Positions 1 to 14,400 are shown, counted from the first letter of the stretch. The stretch: DNA of 64,000 bases from Temnothorax longispinosus (GCF_030848805.1 NC_092365.1:16855049-16919048), one strand, 5' to 3'. Notes: a model not told the origin generated them from the letters alone. Numbers and translations are program-made.

Positions 1-232
1 GAGTTTATGAATTTATTTTTGAAATGCCATTAAAACGTATCACAAATATACAGCGAGGATGCGACGTTGTTGCGTGACCTTCCGTTTAAATATTTTTTTT
101 TCTTGCACGCGAACCAAAGAAGCGTCGGCGCATTTGCATAATAACTAAGAATTTGCATAATGGGAAAGAATGTATAATACGAAGTTATACGAGCATGTGT
201 GCACTGGTGCTCCTATTACGGTTGTTCCGCAG

Positions 233-302
233 GATACCAGGACAGTCTGCGATGTTAATGAAACTAACCGAAGAAGATTTTGCATGACGTTCCGACTAAA
301 AT
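233..302 (+). other. weak candidate exon
   Basis: A 70-base segment lies between a pyrimidine-containing acceptor (ending gttgttccgcag) and a GTAAGT donor. One frame is open throughout (begins DTRTVCDVNETNRRRF). It ends one base into a codon. It does not join cleanly to the later + strand candidates: spliced to 48597 it would create a TAA at the junction, and spliced to 29879 it leads into a stop. No domain is recognised. It could be chance. Confidence 0.15.
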
Positions 303-3300
303 GTAAGTGCCCGCATGCTCGCTGTAATCATTACATGCGACTGCGATCGATTTTCGTGTGCTTTGGTAATTCGACGAGAGAGCTCCATTGACATTCCAGG
401 ACTATCGATTACTCAGTCGATGATCGGTGTTTTCAAATACTCGACGGCAATTTCCGTCTCGTCATTTCATTTGCATGAAATTCGTGCTACGTTAATTATT
501 TAAGCCAATTACATTTACGTGCCAATAATCGAAGTATTATTTTTAATCTATCTAATATCGCGTTGTCATATTTATATCCTGATTAATTTTTAAGTAACTA
601 TCTATTTATTATTTATCAAACTTTAATTTATGTAAAATATCTGTGTTGAAATCAAATCTCGAATAGTTTCACGTATTTTAGATGCATAATTTTACAACAT
701 ATAATTGTTTAGGATAAATTTAGTTTAAAAAATTGTAAATATGCAAAAGTTGCAAAGAGACAGTATAGTAAAAAATTGATCGGTGTTCTCTTCGATGCAT
801 CAGGATTGCCAGTCGTTAGCTCATCGCGTTCGAGGCGATGCATAACAACGGCAAAGTAAATACCGGTACGGTATTCCGACCTATCTACCTTATTGGCGGA
901 TTGTTGGCCCATGCAAAGATCGATGTTCCTTCAGAGATGTTATTTGGGCGCCACCGGAAACTACGCCCGGAAATGTCGGCGCTGTTGAATAGTGGTCGTG
1001 TTTTGGCCCACCCTGTACGTGTCGGTCGGTTGTATAGGTGTTTTGCACGTTAACATATATATACACACACGCACGCACACGCGAAGATCCAACGTCGGAC
1101 GAGTATCTTCTCTTCGTTCCTCGTTCCTCTCGCGTCGCCGTCTTCAGTTGGTACAGGATTTAAGGAAGGAAGGTACTATATTTGGCTGCCAGGTACCGCC
1201 CATCTCGTTTATGCGCCCTGCCTGACTCAGCAAGGTCGTAAAAGGCCTTCTTATTCGCAGAAACGATTTCTCGCAGAGAATCTTGTTTGCTGCCAATATC
1301 ATTCCTGCGAAATCCTACCTGCCTCTGACTCTCTTTCTCGGATTTTAGATCCCCTTTAAAACGGCACCGCGCAGTCGGCATAATTTTCAAATTGCAACGA
1401 GCACTTCTGCATTTCGACTGCACGAAGCTGAGCTGAAGATATATTGCTATTACTAAAAATAGACTTTCATATACTTACTGCGTTTCTGCTTTAATATTGC
1501 TCGCTTACCCGAAAATTATTCATGATGGAAAATGAATTTTCATCATTTAGTGTTAGCTTAGTCGCAATAACACGTTATAGAGACGTTATCTCTCATGCGC
1601 GTAGACATGCCTGTCTGATCTAAAATTGTAATAATTGCTCCTGCTGTGTTAGGCAAATCGATTTCCCGGGTGGACGAAACCGTTTGTTTACCTCTAAAAT
1701 GCTCGCGATGCGCGATGGATGGCCATGTTCATAAATTAATATCCTGAGTTATAATTTTCTCTCTTGGTACATCCGCATCGCAATAATGCCACAAACCCGT
1801 CGAATCCCTCGACGAGCCCACAAAATGCAATATCGTGCGATCTTCTACAGCTGACAACAGTCAGTTACCTATCGCAAAAACGTGAAGCACGAGGTGCTTT
1901 AATGTAATCCCGCGATGGAGAAAAAATAATATTATTCTAGTCCCGGCCCGTCCAAAGTTGTCGGACGCTATGGGAAAGTTGCCACGCGCCCGTGACAAAG
2001 TTACTTTTGCATTACCCTTTGTCCGCCGAGAGGAGTTCCCCGTCTAAGGCATAAGTAGATTCTCCGATAAAGGAGCCGCATTTCTTTCGAAAATCCTTCG
2101 ACCGGCGAACGGCAGCGCTATCGGGGATAGTTACCATCTGTATTCGCTTACGGACTTGCAATTTTTTCTTTTAATTTTATAGTCAGGAAATTAGGTTTAA
2201 CTCGATTACCTTATCCGAATGTCGTCTTTCCTCCTCTCACGTGGCTAAAATTCGGATAGATTCTAAAATAGCAATGCGTTTCCAAGTTATTAAAGTTCAA
2301 AATTAAATTCCGCAAAAGACCGTAATACGCCAATATGTGGGAGGGGAAATAATTTGCCGGTGCTTGCAGGCTACCGGTAGGCTAAGTCAGAAGAGTTGAC
2401 ATTAATTGGACCGTCTTGACAACTTTCATTCATCTCCTAACAAGCTACATTCGTCCCCATCCGTATTACCGGTTACCTCGCCCGCTTGCTGCAGACGCGG
2501 CTTTAGCTCCCACGTTTCAAGAGCGATTGCGTATTGGAGCTTACTCTGAAAGCTCGTTCCAATTTCTGAGCGAAGTACTTATAGCCCCTACAAAGTAGAA
2601 TAGCTTGCTTAACAATTTTTGCTATATATACATCCTTCTATAATTATATATGTAGAGATTGGAAAGTATATATGCTATAATATAATGTGCTTGCGTTATC
2701 ACTTATGATTTTTCGTTTCTTTTTTATCTTTATCATCGCTTATCTTTATCAATTTAATTTCTTCGTTGTTTCTATTTCCTTATTCTTCTTTTACAAGTTT
2801 CTAGATTTTATTGGTCAATGTGAAAATCGTTATTAACGTTGTAAAGTCGTGAAAAATATATGTGAATGTGAATGTTTTTCAAGAATAGCGCTGATTTTCC
2901 GAGGATTTGAGGATTTATTCGGCTTTATAATTCGATAGTCAACACGCAACATACGCGTGAGCATTTATGCATATTTATTATAATGTATATGAATATTTGT
3001 AAACTTACTGATTCTCCATTGTGCCGAGACAATTTGGTGCACTGCATCCCTCATTACCTCAGCTGCATATAACAATGAATTTAACCGTCAACGAAACGCA
3101 TTCACAACGGAGACAGGCACACTGTCAGCGCATGCGACTGGCGCTGAAGCATCGGAGAATTCCATATGCAGGTTTGTTATACCGGGGTTTAACTTGTGTT
3201 ATTACTGCCCCAACAAGTCAAACAATGGGGAGAGCACACCGCCGCTCCTTCCTGAAGTTCGTGATAGGTACGCTGTTCCATAAGCCAGCTCCCGAAACCG

Positions 3301-5137
3301 GGAACGTCGGGCTATCGCAGGGAAATTGGAGAGAATTCGGTGGAAAATTCGTGTCTGTGGTCTGGCTCTTACACGTACCGCATTTCCGAGTCTTCCACCA
3401 TTGCCCTCCTGGTACGCGCTCGTTCGCGATTTCCCGCGCGTCTAATTATATTACGCGCCGGTAACGAATGTTTGCTTCGCGTGATTTCGTTCCTGCCACG
3501 CTTTTTTTCTCTCCCGTCGATCTCACTCCGAGATCTTCCGAATAACGAACCCACAAACATCACGTACAGCCGCAATCGTAGAATTTATCGAATCTAACAT
3601 TGACCGATCTCCCTGGAAATTTGCGCGCTATTGATCGATATCGGATATTACAGCGTATATAACGAGTACGATGATTTCCGTAATGTAGAAATAAGAAACA
3701 AAAGTAGTTTTGGTTGTACCTCGGACACATTTATCTCTAAAAATTATTATAAATAAATTTATTATAAAGTATTACATAAAAACTTTCGCATTTTATAGAA
3801 GAATGTAATGTTTAGCAGCAGAGATTATAGAGAATTAGTTGCTAACGCAGTTTAAAGGTATATCAGAAATATATTTGCACCGGGTAAATATAGTTGGTAT
3901 ATTGTTAGAGTAAAAAAAAAAAAAACACGCAGGCGAGGGAATTTGAGAATCAATACTGGAAATTAATACCTTTCAAAAACGGTGCAGCGAACGGTGCACT
4001 GTTGCGGTCAACGTTACCGGTTACTTACATCACGGTAACGATGTAATCGAGATGGATGCGATCGCGGATGTATAAGACAATACACTAAATTTTGTTGTAT
4101 TAATAACGAGATGTATACTTGCACACCATGTTAATGATTTTGTTCTATTTTTTTTGCGCGCGGCGATACGCCTTTCATAAGGCTACCCTTTCTTTTATTA
4201 TTATGCCCCTATTTCTTTTATTTTCACGTCGATCTATTCTCCCTTCATTCGCGTCCAGGCTTTTGTCTGCCTTTGCTCGACTTGACGTCTCGTTTCCTCC
4301 GCGTTAAGGGTTGCTCCTCGGCGCGTCTGCTTTTTTCAGCTGCGTAAAGAAGGAAGCCGCGACGCCAATATCGCACAAAGATTCATCTCGGTTCGGATAG
4401 AAGCCCGCCGTAACAATCACGCTGATGGAACCACGTGTGTGCGTGCGAGGGTGGGTTTTGTCCCTTAGTGATAGGATTGATCAAACCATGAAGTTTGATA
4501 TTCCATAGAATAGAAAGGTTTTCTTTTGATTACTGTCAGTGGGAGTAACGATCGATGAAATGAAATCTATTTGTTTCGTGTAGAAATATAGAAAAATTAA
4601 ATGTAGCGTATAATGATGATGTAAATATGCAGACAGAAATGAAGAATTATATGCATAAGAATGAAACGGATTCTAATTAGTTTGACTACGGAGTAAATCT
4701 TTTCTTTTTTTAAGGATTAAAAGCGATACTTCCTTGTTGCGAAGAGAAATTTGCCGATTTTATCGATTTAATTTAAAGTTTCCTTCAGATTGTCGAACTC
4801 GGCCCATTGCTTTGGCGGCAAACTTTATGAAGGAAATAAAATAACTTTGCTGTGCACGAAATATCGATTTGTTCCTCGCGATGTTCTTTATGAAGAACGA
4901 TATCACAGAAGTAAGAATCGTAAAAAGGTTGAAAAATTAGAAATTTTCCCGCTGACTTTGCGTATCACGATCCAAACAACATGCTCGAAGATAATCAATT
5001 CTCCTTGTGACCCCATTCTTCTTCGAACTTCATCAATTTTCGTCAACTGACGATTCTCGAAAATCGTCCACGTCGGTCTTCGGTCAAGTCGGTGGGAGTT
5101 GTGACCGAGGCACTCCGTCTTACGATAGTTTCCGCAG
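303..5137. other. non-coding stretch, nothing recognised
   Basis: Mixed AT-rich and moderately GC-rich DNA without a recognisable gene. The longest open frame (3021-3464, 147 codons) has no known domain and no coherent splice context. A possible repeat terminus, CACCCTGTA, lies near 1010-1018; read on the minus strand it is TACAGGGTG. The rest looks like intron or intergenic sequence. Confidence 0.5.
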
Positions 5138-5246
5138 TTTGTGCAACATCGCAACGTGCACGGGACATTAATATTCCTGTCACGCGGCCCTTTCGAAAAC
5201 CCCAGCCCGGCGCACTGTTCTCTCCTCTCGCTGTTCGGTACCGATG
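5138..5246 (+). other. weak candidate exon
   Basis: A 109-base segment follows an acceptor (gatagtttccgcag) and precedes a GTGAGT donor (GATG|GTGAGT). One plus frame is open across it (starts FVQHRNVHGTLIFLS), phase 0 in and phase 1 out. It lies opposite the 251-codon minus-strand frame at 4903-5658. Both cannot be real, and neither shows a known domain. The splice signals are fair, but such pairs arise by chance in 64 kb. Confidence 0.2.
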
Positions 5247-5455
5247 GTGAGTCGATATTAGCCGAAGCCGTATCCAGAATCTCATCGCGGCATTTCGTCC
5301 CCAATTCGAATTCCACGAAATCCTTTCGACGAAGCCAATTCGCTCTTATACCACGGCACGGACCTCGCGCTTCACGTTCACGTCTCAAAGGGACACACAT
5401 ATATAGATTCCTGAAAAGTCTTCGACATGGACGGGAAGAATGGCTGGAATCAGAA

Positions 5456-5458
<3 letters not shown>

Positions 5459-5488
<30 letters not shown>
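5459..5488. repeat. (GA)n microsatellite
   Basis: About 14-15 uninterrupted GA units. GA arrays are the established binding sequence of GAGA-factor proteins in insects, so a regulatory role is possible but not shown. The array lies inside long frames on both strands and explains their RERERE and SLSLSL stretches. Confidence 0.9.
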
Positions 5489-5489
<1 letters not shown>

Positions 5490-7037
5490 GGAAGAACCGA
5501 AAACTGTGGAGCCGCCCAAACTTCCGGGAGAACTGAAGATCCCGAATATTGTTCGCGAGTTTTTCTATTTTTCCTTTTCTCCCTGTCCTCTTTCTTTTTC
5601 TTTCATACGCGTATGTGCGTATCTTTCTATTCTCTCTTGGAAAAACGGACTTAAGCAACTGCTCGAATGGCAGATACCGCTCGTCTGGTATTGAAAGGGC
5701 GATACTACTCCCTAACGCTGTGGTCTGACTTTACAGCTAGTTTTACTACTACGACACGCTTGAATTTTTGTCCCGTTCGAAGCTCAAATTTTAAACAATG
5801 CATTTTGTGCATGGAATATTTATATCGTCTGAAAAGTACAATATATCGCAACAAGGAAAGATCAATTACTATTTCTCTCTAATACTATTTTTCTCAAAGA
5901 AATTACTGTTTTAATTTTTTGATAATATGTAATTTTAATCTTGATAATTTGTAGTTCAATAAAATATTGAAATAATAGCGACTATGCAAAAAATGTTATA
6001 TCCTTCTAAAGAAGTTAAAATATTTGATGTTAGGTTTGTTTACGATTTGTTTTATTATCAAAGCGACGTCTTCGTGCTTAATGCGCAATGTTACAGGAAA
6101 TGTTACGTGTATACGTCTGCTGTGAATTGCATAGTTTATATAGAATGGATATGTTTAGGTTTCGCGGTATATCATGCAAGGGCAATTTTTATAGTCTGAG
6201 ACGCATCGATATTGCCATCCTTCCCTTTATCGAGATATCTATAACTTTTATGCTCGCCTTTATAACTTATACATTCGCCAACTTATAGTCAGATTTGTTG
6301 AAAGCTTGATATTCTTATATATATATCTTATTTAGAGCTCTATGAAAATTATATATATGAATTGCTGTGCATCCGAAATGACGAGAAACATCAAATTTGC
6401 GGATGTTGATTGCACTTTTATATAATTAATACATACATACAGATTTCTTTTAGATATAAATTTTGTCTCTAACAATTACTCTGTTTTTAGTGTGCAAGAA
6501 GATTTTATAACATTTCCTCACTTAATAAATATCCTTGCTATAGTATCCTATAATGATTCAACGAAATGCATTCAATCAATTTTTCGATGTGATTTAAAGA
6601 AATGGTTCTTTTGATCAAATACGCGTATTCAGTTTGTTCATATGTCTCTCTCGCAAATAAAAGGCAGTCCGAAATCGGTCCTGCTATTTCCCGCACGATC
6701 GGTCGTTAGGATTTAAAGCTGCTCGTAGATGTCTTCTTCAGTTTAATTATTGAATGATCGCGTGCGATGCTCGCGCGTGGTATTGACGGTGTGTCGAAAG
6801 GCGGTGCCAGCGATATGAAAGAGCGATATACACGCGACAGAAGTGGATGCCGGCGAAAGGAAAATCGTGCCCGATTCATTAAAGTCCTTTTAGTCAGCGC
6901 GCCGCCGTTTTATTATATGTTGAACGTTGATTTAGGGATTCGCGACGGGGTGCGGACCAGCCGCGGTGCATTGTCTCGCCACTCGCCTCATGCTGGGCAT
7001 TGTTATCCTCCTCCCCCATTGTCCAGCGTATCGACTT

Positions 7038-7041
<4 letters not shown>
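5489..7041. other. non-coding stretch, nothing recognised
   Basis: AT-rich sequence, with short frames below about 120 codons and no domain. No convincing exon is seen. A GC-richer patch follows at about 6690-7030, immediately before the CT array. Confidence 0.5.
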
Positions 7042-7105
<64 letters not shown>

Positions 7106-7106
7106 A
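7042..7106. repeat. (CT)n microsatellite
   Basis: About 65 bases of almost pure CT, with one GT interruption near 7096. It generates serine-leucine frames on the plus strand and arginine-glutamate frames on the minus strand that should not be taken for genes. Confidence 0.92.
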
Positions 7107-10100
7107 TTCCTCTCTTACCCTTTTGACTCTTGCCCATCACCCAGGCATTCACGTATGCACTCGTGTTACGAAACGCCGAATGAACGAGCCAAGAGCGTTT
7201 TCCGTGAATTAATTGTCTGGGCAACCTGAATTTTTCGATGCGGTCAGCTCGACGAATTAATTAATTAAATCGTTCTTGAATATTCAGGACCACATTGATG
7301 TGTAGCATAATTCCAGATATTTTAGGCATTGCTAATTAAACAATATTGGATGACATCACTCTTTAATATTGACATGGAAGACTGAATTTTACATTATGGA
7401 AGCATTATTAATATTTCATAAAGACCGTAGAACAATGACAATACATGGGCAATACACTTTCCATTGTTATTCGATATTTTAATTGTGTACATCTTCCATG
7501 TCTATTTCTTATCCGTTTCCTGAAACGGATTTTGCATGCCTTTTACATTTGCGCGTGTAGAAGGGAGTTAAATCAGAATTTAAAACGATTTTGCTTTTTT
7601 TTTTGCTTAATTTTAGCATGAGTAATTTATAAATTTTTGGCAATTTTTGGAGAAAAATAAAAGATAAACGAAATCCGAATATACATGTATAACGTTACAC
7701 GTCCAGAGACGCGTACAATGTGCGTCTCTGGTTAGTAATACACTATGCTACATGCTTTTTTGGTCATACTCGTCACGAAACAGTACATCGTGGAATTAGT
7801 GCTGTACAGCACATAGCTATACTATACTGCATTACAGGGAAGTATCTCGGTATGACAACTGGCTTAACGCTCTCGGCTCGGTGTATGCACTTCGTACGCG
7901 CGGTTCAAAATGTAGAAGCAGGCAGTGGCCACTCTGTAGCATCATCCGCGGATCCCGCGATACAGTGGCTCGCAATCAGTACGAATGCTCATGCGGCGCC
8001 TACGTTGAACAATAGCGCGGCACGGAGACGATCCAGCGTAACATCCCGTGTTCTACGATTGTGCCGCATCGTTCTCGCATTGTTATCATCGAGACACGAT
8101 AATGGCATTGGCGCGCAACGGCCGAACCTGCGACAGTCGATGCATCCATCGCCGATGCACCGGTGCGGCGTTTCCGGACTCGTCATGTTCGCGATTTACC
8201 GCGAGCACCGCGGCGGCAGTGGTCCTCTCTCCCACACCCGCCCACGGTTAACCCAGCTACTCGACGAGCTGGATTTGAGCATCGAGAGACCATCGATATC
8301 CATCGGGACGTCCTCGACGTCCGTGACAGACGCGTGCTCCCCGGCGCGTGACGAACAGCGAGCGTAGCGGCGGCGATGCACTCTCGCCTTTTGTCTCTCG
8401 CGCGCGACCTAAATTCCTTGTAGCCCTAAAAGTTTGGCCAACGTGGGATGCGGGATGCGGAAGTGGAAACGTTCGTCACGAGGATTGTAAAACAATCGGT
8501 CTTGCACTCGTGCTGGTCCCCGCATTGCGAAATTCCGCTGATTCCGCATTATTCGATATTACATATATTGATAAAGATCTAAAAAGTATCTAATAATTTA
8601 ATTCTTTGTATATGAAACCAATTGAACTGCCTAATTACTTTTCCCCATTTTTGCAAACTTATGTGATATTAACAACTAGAAAGTTTTCATCTAAGAACTG
8701 AAAAAATATCAACTATTTTATTTTTGTTCTTATTGTTTCGAATAATATCGTTAGGATATTATCGTTAAGGATTATCGTTAGAATTTGTGAGAAAATAAAG
8801 GTGGAAATAGAGGTGAAAATTTGTTCTTCTAGTTGCTACGGATTAAACCATTTTTTTTCACGAGTTAAAAATTTTTTCAAAGGATTGAAATTGTATCGCG
8901 CTCGTGAAAATGTATCTTTCTTTCTCTTCCTTTCCCAAGGGAAACTTTGGGCTCTCGTCGTCGATGGGCGAAAGGAAATTGACTTGGAAAAATGTTATAA
9001 AAAGCGTAACGACTCGTCCTGTCTCTAGCAGGTCTCGCCGCGGGCCAGGAAATTGATTTACCTGCACGCGCAGATTTATCCTCGCCAGGGAAAAATAAAT
9101 TCCCTCTCTTCCCTCACCATATATCGACCGCGAACGGGTCCGATGAAACGTTCTCGCGCAATCTTCTCGTCTGTCTGCACGTCGACATGTTTCGCGTTAC
9201 GTTCGCATAATGCTGTCCTTTCAATTTTAATGTGCCCTCACTGTTGCTCGGGTCAGCGTTCCTTTAGTATAGCAAATAAATTACAATGATTGTTAGATCC
9301 AACAAGACTAACCTTTATTCGAGCGACTTGGTAATGCACCAACCGAATTTTTTTTAAACCAGGCTTTATTATTCTTTACATTTGTAGCGCGCACGATGGT
9401 CTATAGCCTGTAATCATGTATTTACGTATTCTCTGTGTGTCTGGAAATTTATCGTACAAAATGCATTGTAACGCGTACCATTTCGCTGGTAACGTATAAT
9501 TTTCGCAGTGTAGCTTTTGTAGTCAACGCTACATGTGAAATAAATTATAATTTTTGTGGCACTACGTTGAGATGGGTTTAACGCACAGATTTTCAATACT
9601 ATAATGCACACTCTCTCACGTGAAAAAGAAAACAGTTGTAATTCGCGAACTATATTTACGGATTTTCAGGCGAGACTGTTATATTACGCAAAGGTAATAA
9701 TTGATTTGACTAAAAAAGAAAAAAGAACTTAATATTCACCCACCCCTCTCGAAATTTTCTTGGGGTGTAAAGGGTTAATTGGCGCATTATTCTACGATTC
9801 TGCGCGCTATGCTCGATGTAACCGGCGGAATTCGCTCTAACCGGGTAATATTTCCCCTCGCAGTATAATGATAAGCGTTGTCGGAATGACGAATTATAAT
9901 CGACCTCGCCCCGCGTTCTCTTGAAGAGATCTTGAATTCTGGAAACGGACGGGCGTTCGGTGATGTCCCATTTATTCCAGTGAAATTACTCGTGAAACGA
10001 AAGTTTCCTCGGGAATAATGGTCGCAATGGGTGCGTGAACGGTGGAATTTCTTTCGGAATATCCTGAAATCCGACGGGGAAATCTATGACTTAATGTCGC

Positions 10101-10179
10101 GCTGCTTGACATTAAGTATGATATTTCTTTGACTATCTAATTTATTTCAAATGGTCAAGTTTATCTTAAAATTAATTGC
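7107..10179. other. non-coding stretch with a GC-rich block at about 7860-8540
   Basis: AT-rich flanks surround a GC- and CpG-rich block. That block carries a 215-codon plus frame (7720-8367) and several overlapping minus frames. No domain, signal peptide or splice structure supports any of them. The 3' part (about 8250-8330) reads plausibly in both orientations because it contains a GACGTC..GACGTC palindromic patch. The block could be a promoter or enhancer, but nothing here proves it. Confidence 0.4.
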
Positions 10180-10205
10180 GAGAGAGAGAGAGAGACAGAG
10201 AGAGA
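10180..10205. repeat. (GA)n microsatellite
   Basis: A short GA/AG run with one CA interruption, followed by a G-rich purine patch. Together with the array at 5459 it is one of the GA-oriented arrays; most others in the window run as CT on the plus strand. Confidence 0.85.
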
Positions 10206-11396
10206 AGGGGGAAGAAGCATTCTTCCTTCACTCTTAAAAATAGTATTTATTTGAAAATCGTTATTGTGTGTGTGTTTAGTCGGTTGTGTCATCAACGTAT
10301 GTACACCGAAAAACTATAACGCGGCTTTTTTGTTTAAAAAATAAACCGCGTTAATGGATCGATTCCTTCGTAACGAATCGAATGGTCGCGGCGTGTTTTT
10401 TAGTTGCCGCGCATCATAACAATTTTATTCTAGTTTGCTCTACATAGTTTACATTTTATTTTCGCGACGTATTTTCGTTCTATTCGGGTACAATTTTTTT
10501 CAATCACGTTTCAGACCGATCCGTCCTCGTAGTTATTGTTATAAAAAATATCAAGAAGGGATTCGCTCGCCCAAGGGAGATCCATGATTAATTCCGCGAT
10601 TTTGCTGCTCGAGCGATTCCGCTAGTTGGAACTGCAATTATTATTATTCGCTACGGTAATGCAACTCCGATCACGTTCGTCAATATAGCAATGTAGAACG
10701 AGAAGACGCACTAATTTTGGATTTCCGATCCAAGTTTCCGCTTTATTATCGCGAAACTTCCCTCATCTTACGTTGTCGCGACCTGCGAATAGGCGTGCGA
10801 GCGAAGTACGTGTGCGTAGCTCTTAGGTTCGCTCTTAGGTTGCAATCAATTCGACGAGTAGCAACGTGCCGCCGACTGATTGTGCCAATACACGTCGCTA
10901 TCTCCTCCTGTCGCGTCCCATGTCCAATCGGTAACTTTACGCTTTCTCTTCCTGTTTCGTCTCCATTTCCTCGCCATCGGTCTCTTGCCTTTCTATTTTG
11001 ATTTCCTTTATCTCTTGTTCTTATTTGTATATCGTTTGCTTGTTTCTCCTCTTTTCTTCTTGCCGTAGGTGATTGCGCGCGGTATTTCGCAAACTTGACT
11101 CCAAAGAAGGGATGCAATTAACGGGGGAAGAAGGACAATAAAAAAGACATATTTAAGCTGTTCATTCAAGAAGAAATGTTTGCGAGCAAAGTTTCGCGTT
11201 TTCGCTCTCTCTTGTCGCCGTTTATGCGTTTTCGGCATCGTCGTTGTCGTTGTCGTTGTCGACGAACGCGGATTTTCTCGAAGGACTTTTCCGCAAAGTG
11301 CCTTCGTCGCGCGAGACTTTCCGTAGGATTTTCGAGGGAAGTTAATCGCGCAAGAAAGTTTGTGTTGGTATTACCTTGCCCGGTATATGCACTCAC

Positions 11397-11471
11397 TTGC
11401 TTCGTTCAAAGAAGACCGCGCTGGCCGTCAGAAGACGACGCTTTACGACATTCACGTCCCCCTGAGCGAGT
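11397..11471 (-). other. weak candidate exon (minus strand)
   Basis: On the minus strand, the acceptor ending gttcagtcggcag precedes 75 bases that end at a GTGAGT donor. One frame is open (LAQGDVNVVKRRLLTASAVF and on), with one leading base and two trailing bases. No domain is recognised and no partner exon could be matched in phase. It may be a chance pairing in GC-rich DNA. Confidence 0.18.
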
Positions 11472-14400
11472 CTGCCGACTGAACGATAATTAATCAGCCG
11501 ACTAATAAGCTTCCGTCTCATGGCGGCGGCACGGAGAGAACCTTCGACCTTTGAGCTTCGATTTTCGACGAAGATTACGCCGCCGCAGTCGCGCTGCAAC
11601 GACGAATTGCGTTGCTTTTTAAAAATGTGAAATGAGCAGAGGAAAGGCGTGCGAGGAAGAGTTGCATTGATCTAACGGTAGATGCTGCAACCACCCTCAA
11701 AGCCGTAAGTAATTAGAGAAAAAGTCGCGACCCAGATGCGGACCGCCATATCGATCGATCCTTGTCGGTTCTCGCGCGCACGCTTCGGGAAAGGAAAGGA
11801 AAATCTCCCTGTGAGAGAGGAAAAGGCACTCGTGCGAATATCAAAAAGATAAATTGATCTGGCAAGCCGGTTTTCATTGTGCGCGTTTTTTTCTACCTGT
11901 CGTTAATTGAACAAAGGAAAAAGATAGATATTGTATATACGTGGAATGTTCTTTTTTTTCTCTCTTCCTGATGACTATGATTATTTTAGTCGTATTGCTG
12001 CTTCATGATTTACGCCATTTACGGTGTCAGATTAAATTTATATTTTAAAGTATAAGACAGCACTAATGGCAAGGAATCTTTATTTGTGTTGCGGGCTTAT
12101 ACTTTATGTTACATAATGAATACGGCAAAATATTTCATTTTTTAAATGTACAACATGATATGGATACAAATTTTGCAATTTTATATTTTATATTTTTTTG
12201 GTATCCAATCCGACAACGACTTTTATTTGTTGCGATAAGCTCGTTGTAAACTTCTTAGTGTACCGTTGATGCTCAATTTTGAAAAAAGCACATCTGTTAT
12301 AACCACCATATAGAGAACTCCAGTAAGTACCCTATTATCGTAAAAATACGACTCTCTTTCGGGGGAGATTGGAAAAAAGAATCGCGATCGTTTATACTGC
12401 GATTTAATATCAGATTAACGAGGCAATTTGCGTCGAGGTTGGAGAGTGGAGTCGTTTAATCGACGGGGGCGACTAATTTGTCATCGACATCGATACCCGT
12501 CTACTCGTAATTTCGTACCTCGAACGGTAATTCTTATAATTCTTGCCGCTCATAGATCAAAAAGGCGATCTGCGCCAGCTTTCCAACCATCGATTCAGAC
12601 AATCAATAGATTCTGCCGTATCAAACTATAACGAGGTAGGCGGCCAATCCTGCATCGTGGGGAGGAAGCACCAAGCTTTGATTGATAATTAATCGCCTGA
12701 GGTAGTCCTGAAATAGTTGTCGGTACCTCATTGATAATTGACACGCTTAATGCGAGCGCTATTGATTAAATGCGCCCGACAGGAGGGCGCATCCCGCGCT
12801 TGTTTACAATGCGCCGCGTTACATATTCATAGGAAATTAATTAATTTTGATAAATTCGGTACGAACGAGCGACATGCAATACAATTTAAAAGGCTTCCGC
12901 GGCGCGTGCGCTTATCTAAATTACACATTAACGAAATTATTTATTCGAGAGGCGGAACAAAGTGGCAACGACGCGACCGACGCGACGGGCGGGGCGGCAG
13001 GGGAAAGCAATTAATTCGAATGAATTTATCTCGAAATAGCGCACCAACGCTCGCTGTTTCGCCGTCCCGTTCCTTTTGCGCGAACCAGCGTATCTTCTCA
13101 TCTGCTTCAAAATGCACATTAATTCCTTATCGCGGAAATTTCCTCCTTTGCAAAGGAGAAAGAAATGCTTTGCGTAGGTAGCATTGCGTAGGTGAATTAA
13201 TAAAAAATAGAAGACGGTTTGTATTTTATATGGCGGTACAAGAGGTTGAAACACGTAGTAGAAATCCCGTTCTGAATTTCAGCGAATATTACTCCGCCCT
13301 TGTTCGCGTACGAACATCAATCGATACGTCCCACTTTTTATCGGCCACGATATTTTCCCTAGATTACGCTGGATTTGGTGTCGTGGAACGGTGCTGGTAC
13401 CATACGGCGAATAGCGGTCGTATTTAATGGATAGTTAAGTGGAGGAGGTTTCCTACGTGGCTCGAATACTCGTCGACGCTGCATATGCGCCGGGCATACG
13501 TATACGATAAAACGCAACGATGGCGTCTGGTGAGCGTGTCTCGCTGTTGTGTACCTTCGCATCTTTTTCTCCACACCTTCATCCTTTACCGTCCCTGCGG
13601 TATACACTTGCACGAGATGTAGGAACAGTAAAAGAAATTTAGAAAAGGGCAAATTAGTTTATCATTGCATTCCAAAATAAATCTCATAAATGTCACAGGC
13701 GTAAATTATTTTACGCGCACAGTTAAAAATTGTATGTCGAGATACGAACGTGTTAAATGGGAACACGTAAATCCTCCAAGGATTGCAATATTTATTCGAT
13801 ATGTCTTTTATGTATGTCTGTACGTGCGACCTTATAATTTTAACGACAGGTTTTCTCATGAATATGCAGCTGACTTTTCGTTTCCTCACATAAATCATGA
13901 CTTACTTCGCAATAAATCGTTTCTGTTATAATGTCATAATAGAATGCAAATTTTGTTAGCACGATTTTAATGTGTATTACCATTATATATTGTACTCGTC
14001 TCTGACGTATGGGGAAGACTTTGGGCTCATATCAGTTGCCGTTACTGTAGTCCTTTTATGCAATCGCGACTCACATGGCGGGCACGCACGCACTTCTTGC
14101 GAATACGTGTCTCGCTATATTTGTCGGCGGCGTGTATAGCACGAGAAGCGGTGCATAACCACACCAAACACGTATATTCACCCACGCGCCGCGTCTCGCC
14201 ACCCGGCGTTCTCATCCTCTCTACGATAGCGTTGGCTGTGCCGGGGGATTCGTATAGACGGTTTTACGGGCCGCTTTAGATTATACGCCTGAGATAACGG
14301 GTGCAGGAGCGAGCCTTTATTTGCAGCCGGGCGAAAGTATGCGAGCGTGCTCGCGCCGCTTTTCCACGGTAATGCGCCCGAACCAACCCCGGAGATCCGT

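Noticed and set aside
4903..5658. 251-codon minus-strand open frame, the longest in the window
   Set aside because: It runs through the GA microsatellite (SLSLSL stretch), overlaps open frames on the other strand, and has no recognisable domain or splice structure.
7720..8367. 215-codon plus-strand open frame
   Set aside because: Arg/Ser/His-rich composition typical of chance frames in CpG-rich DNA, with equally open minus frames over the same block and no known domain.
11580..11705. Acceptor-like cgccgcag at 11587 and GTAAGT at 11705
   Set aside because: All three frames between them contain stops and the acceptor lacks a pyrimidine tract.
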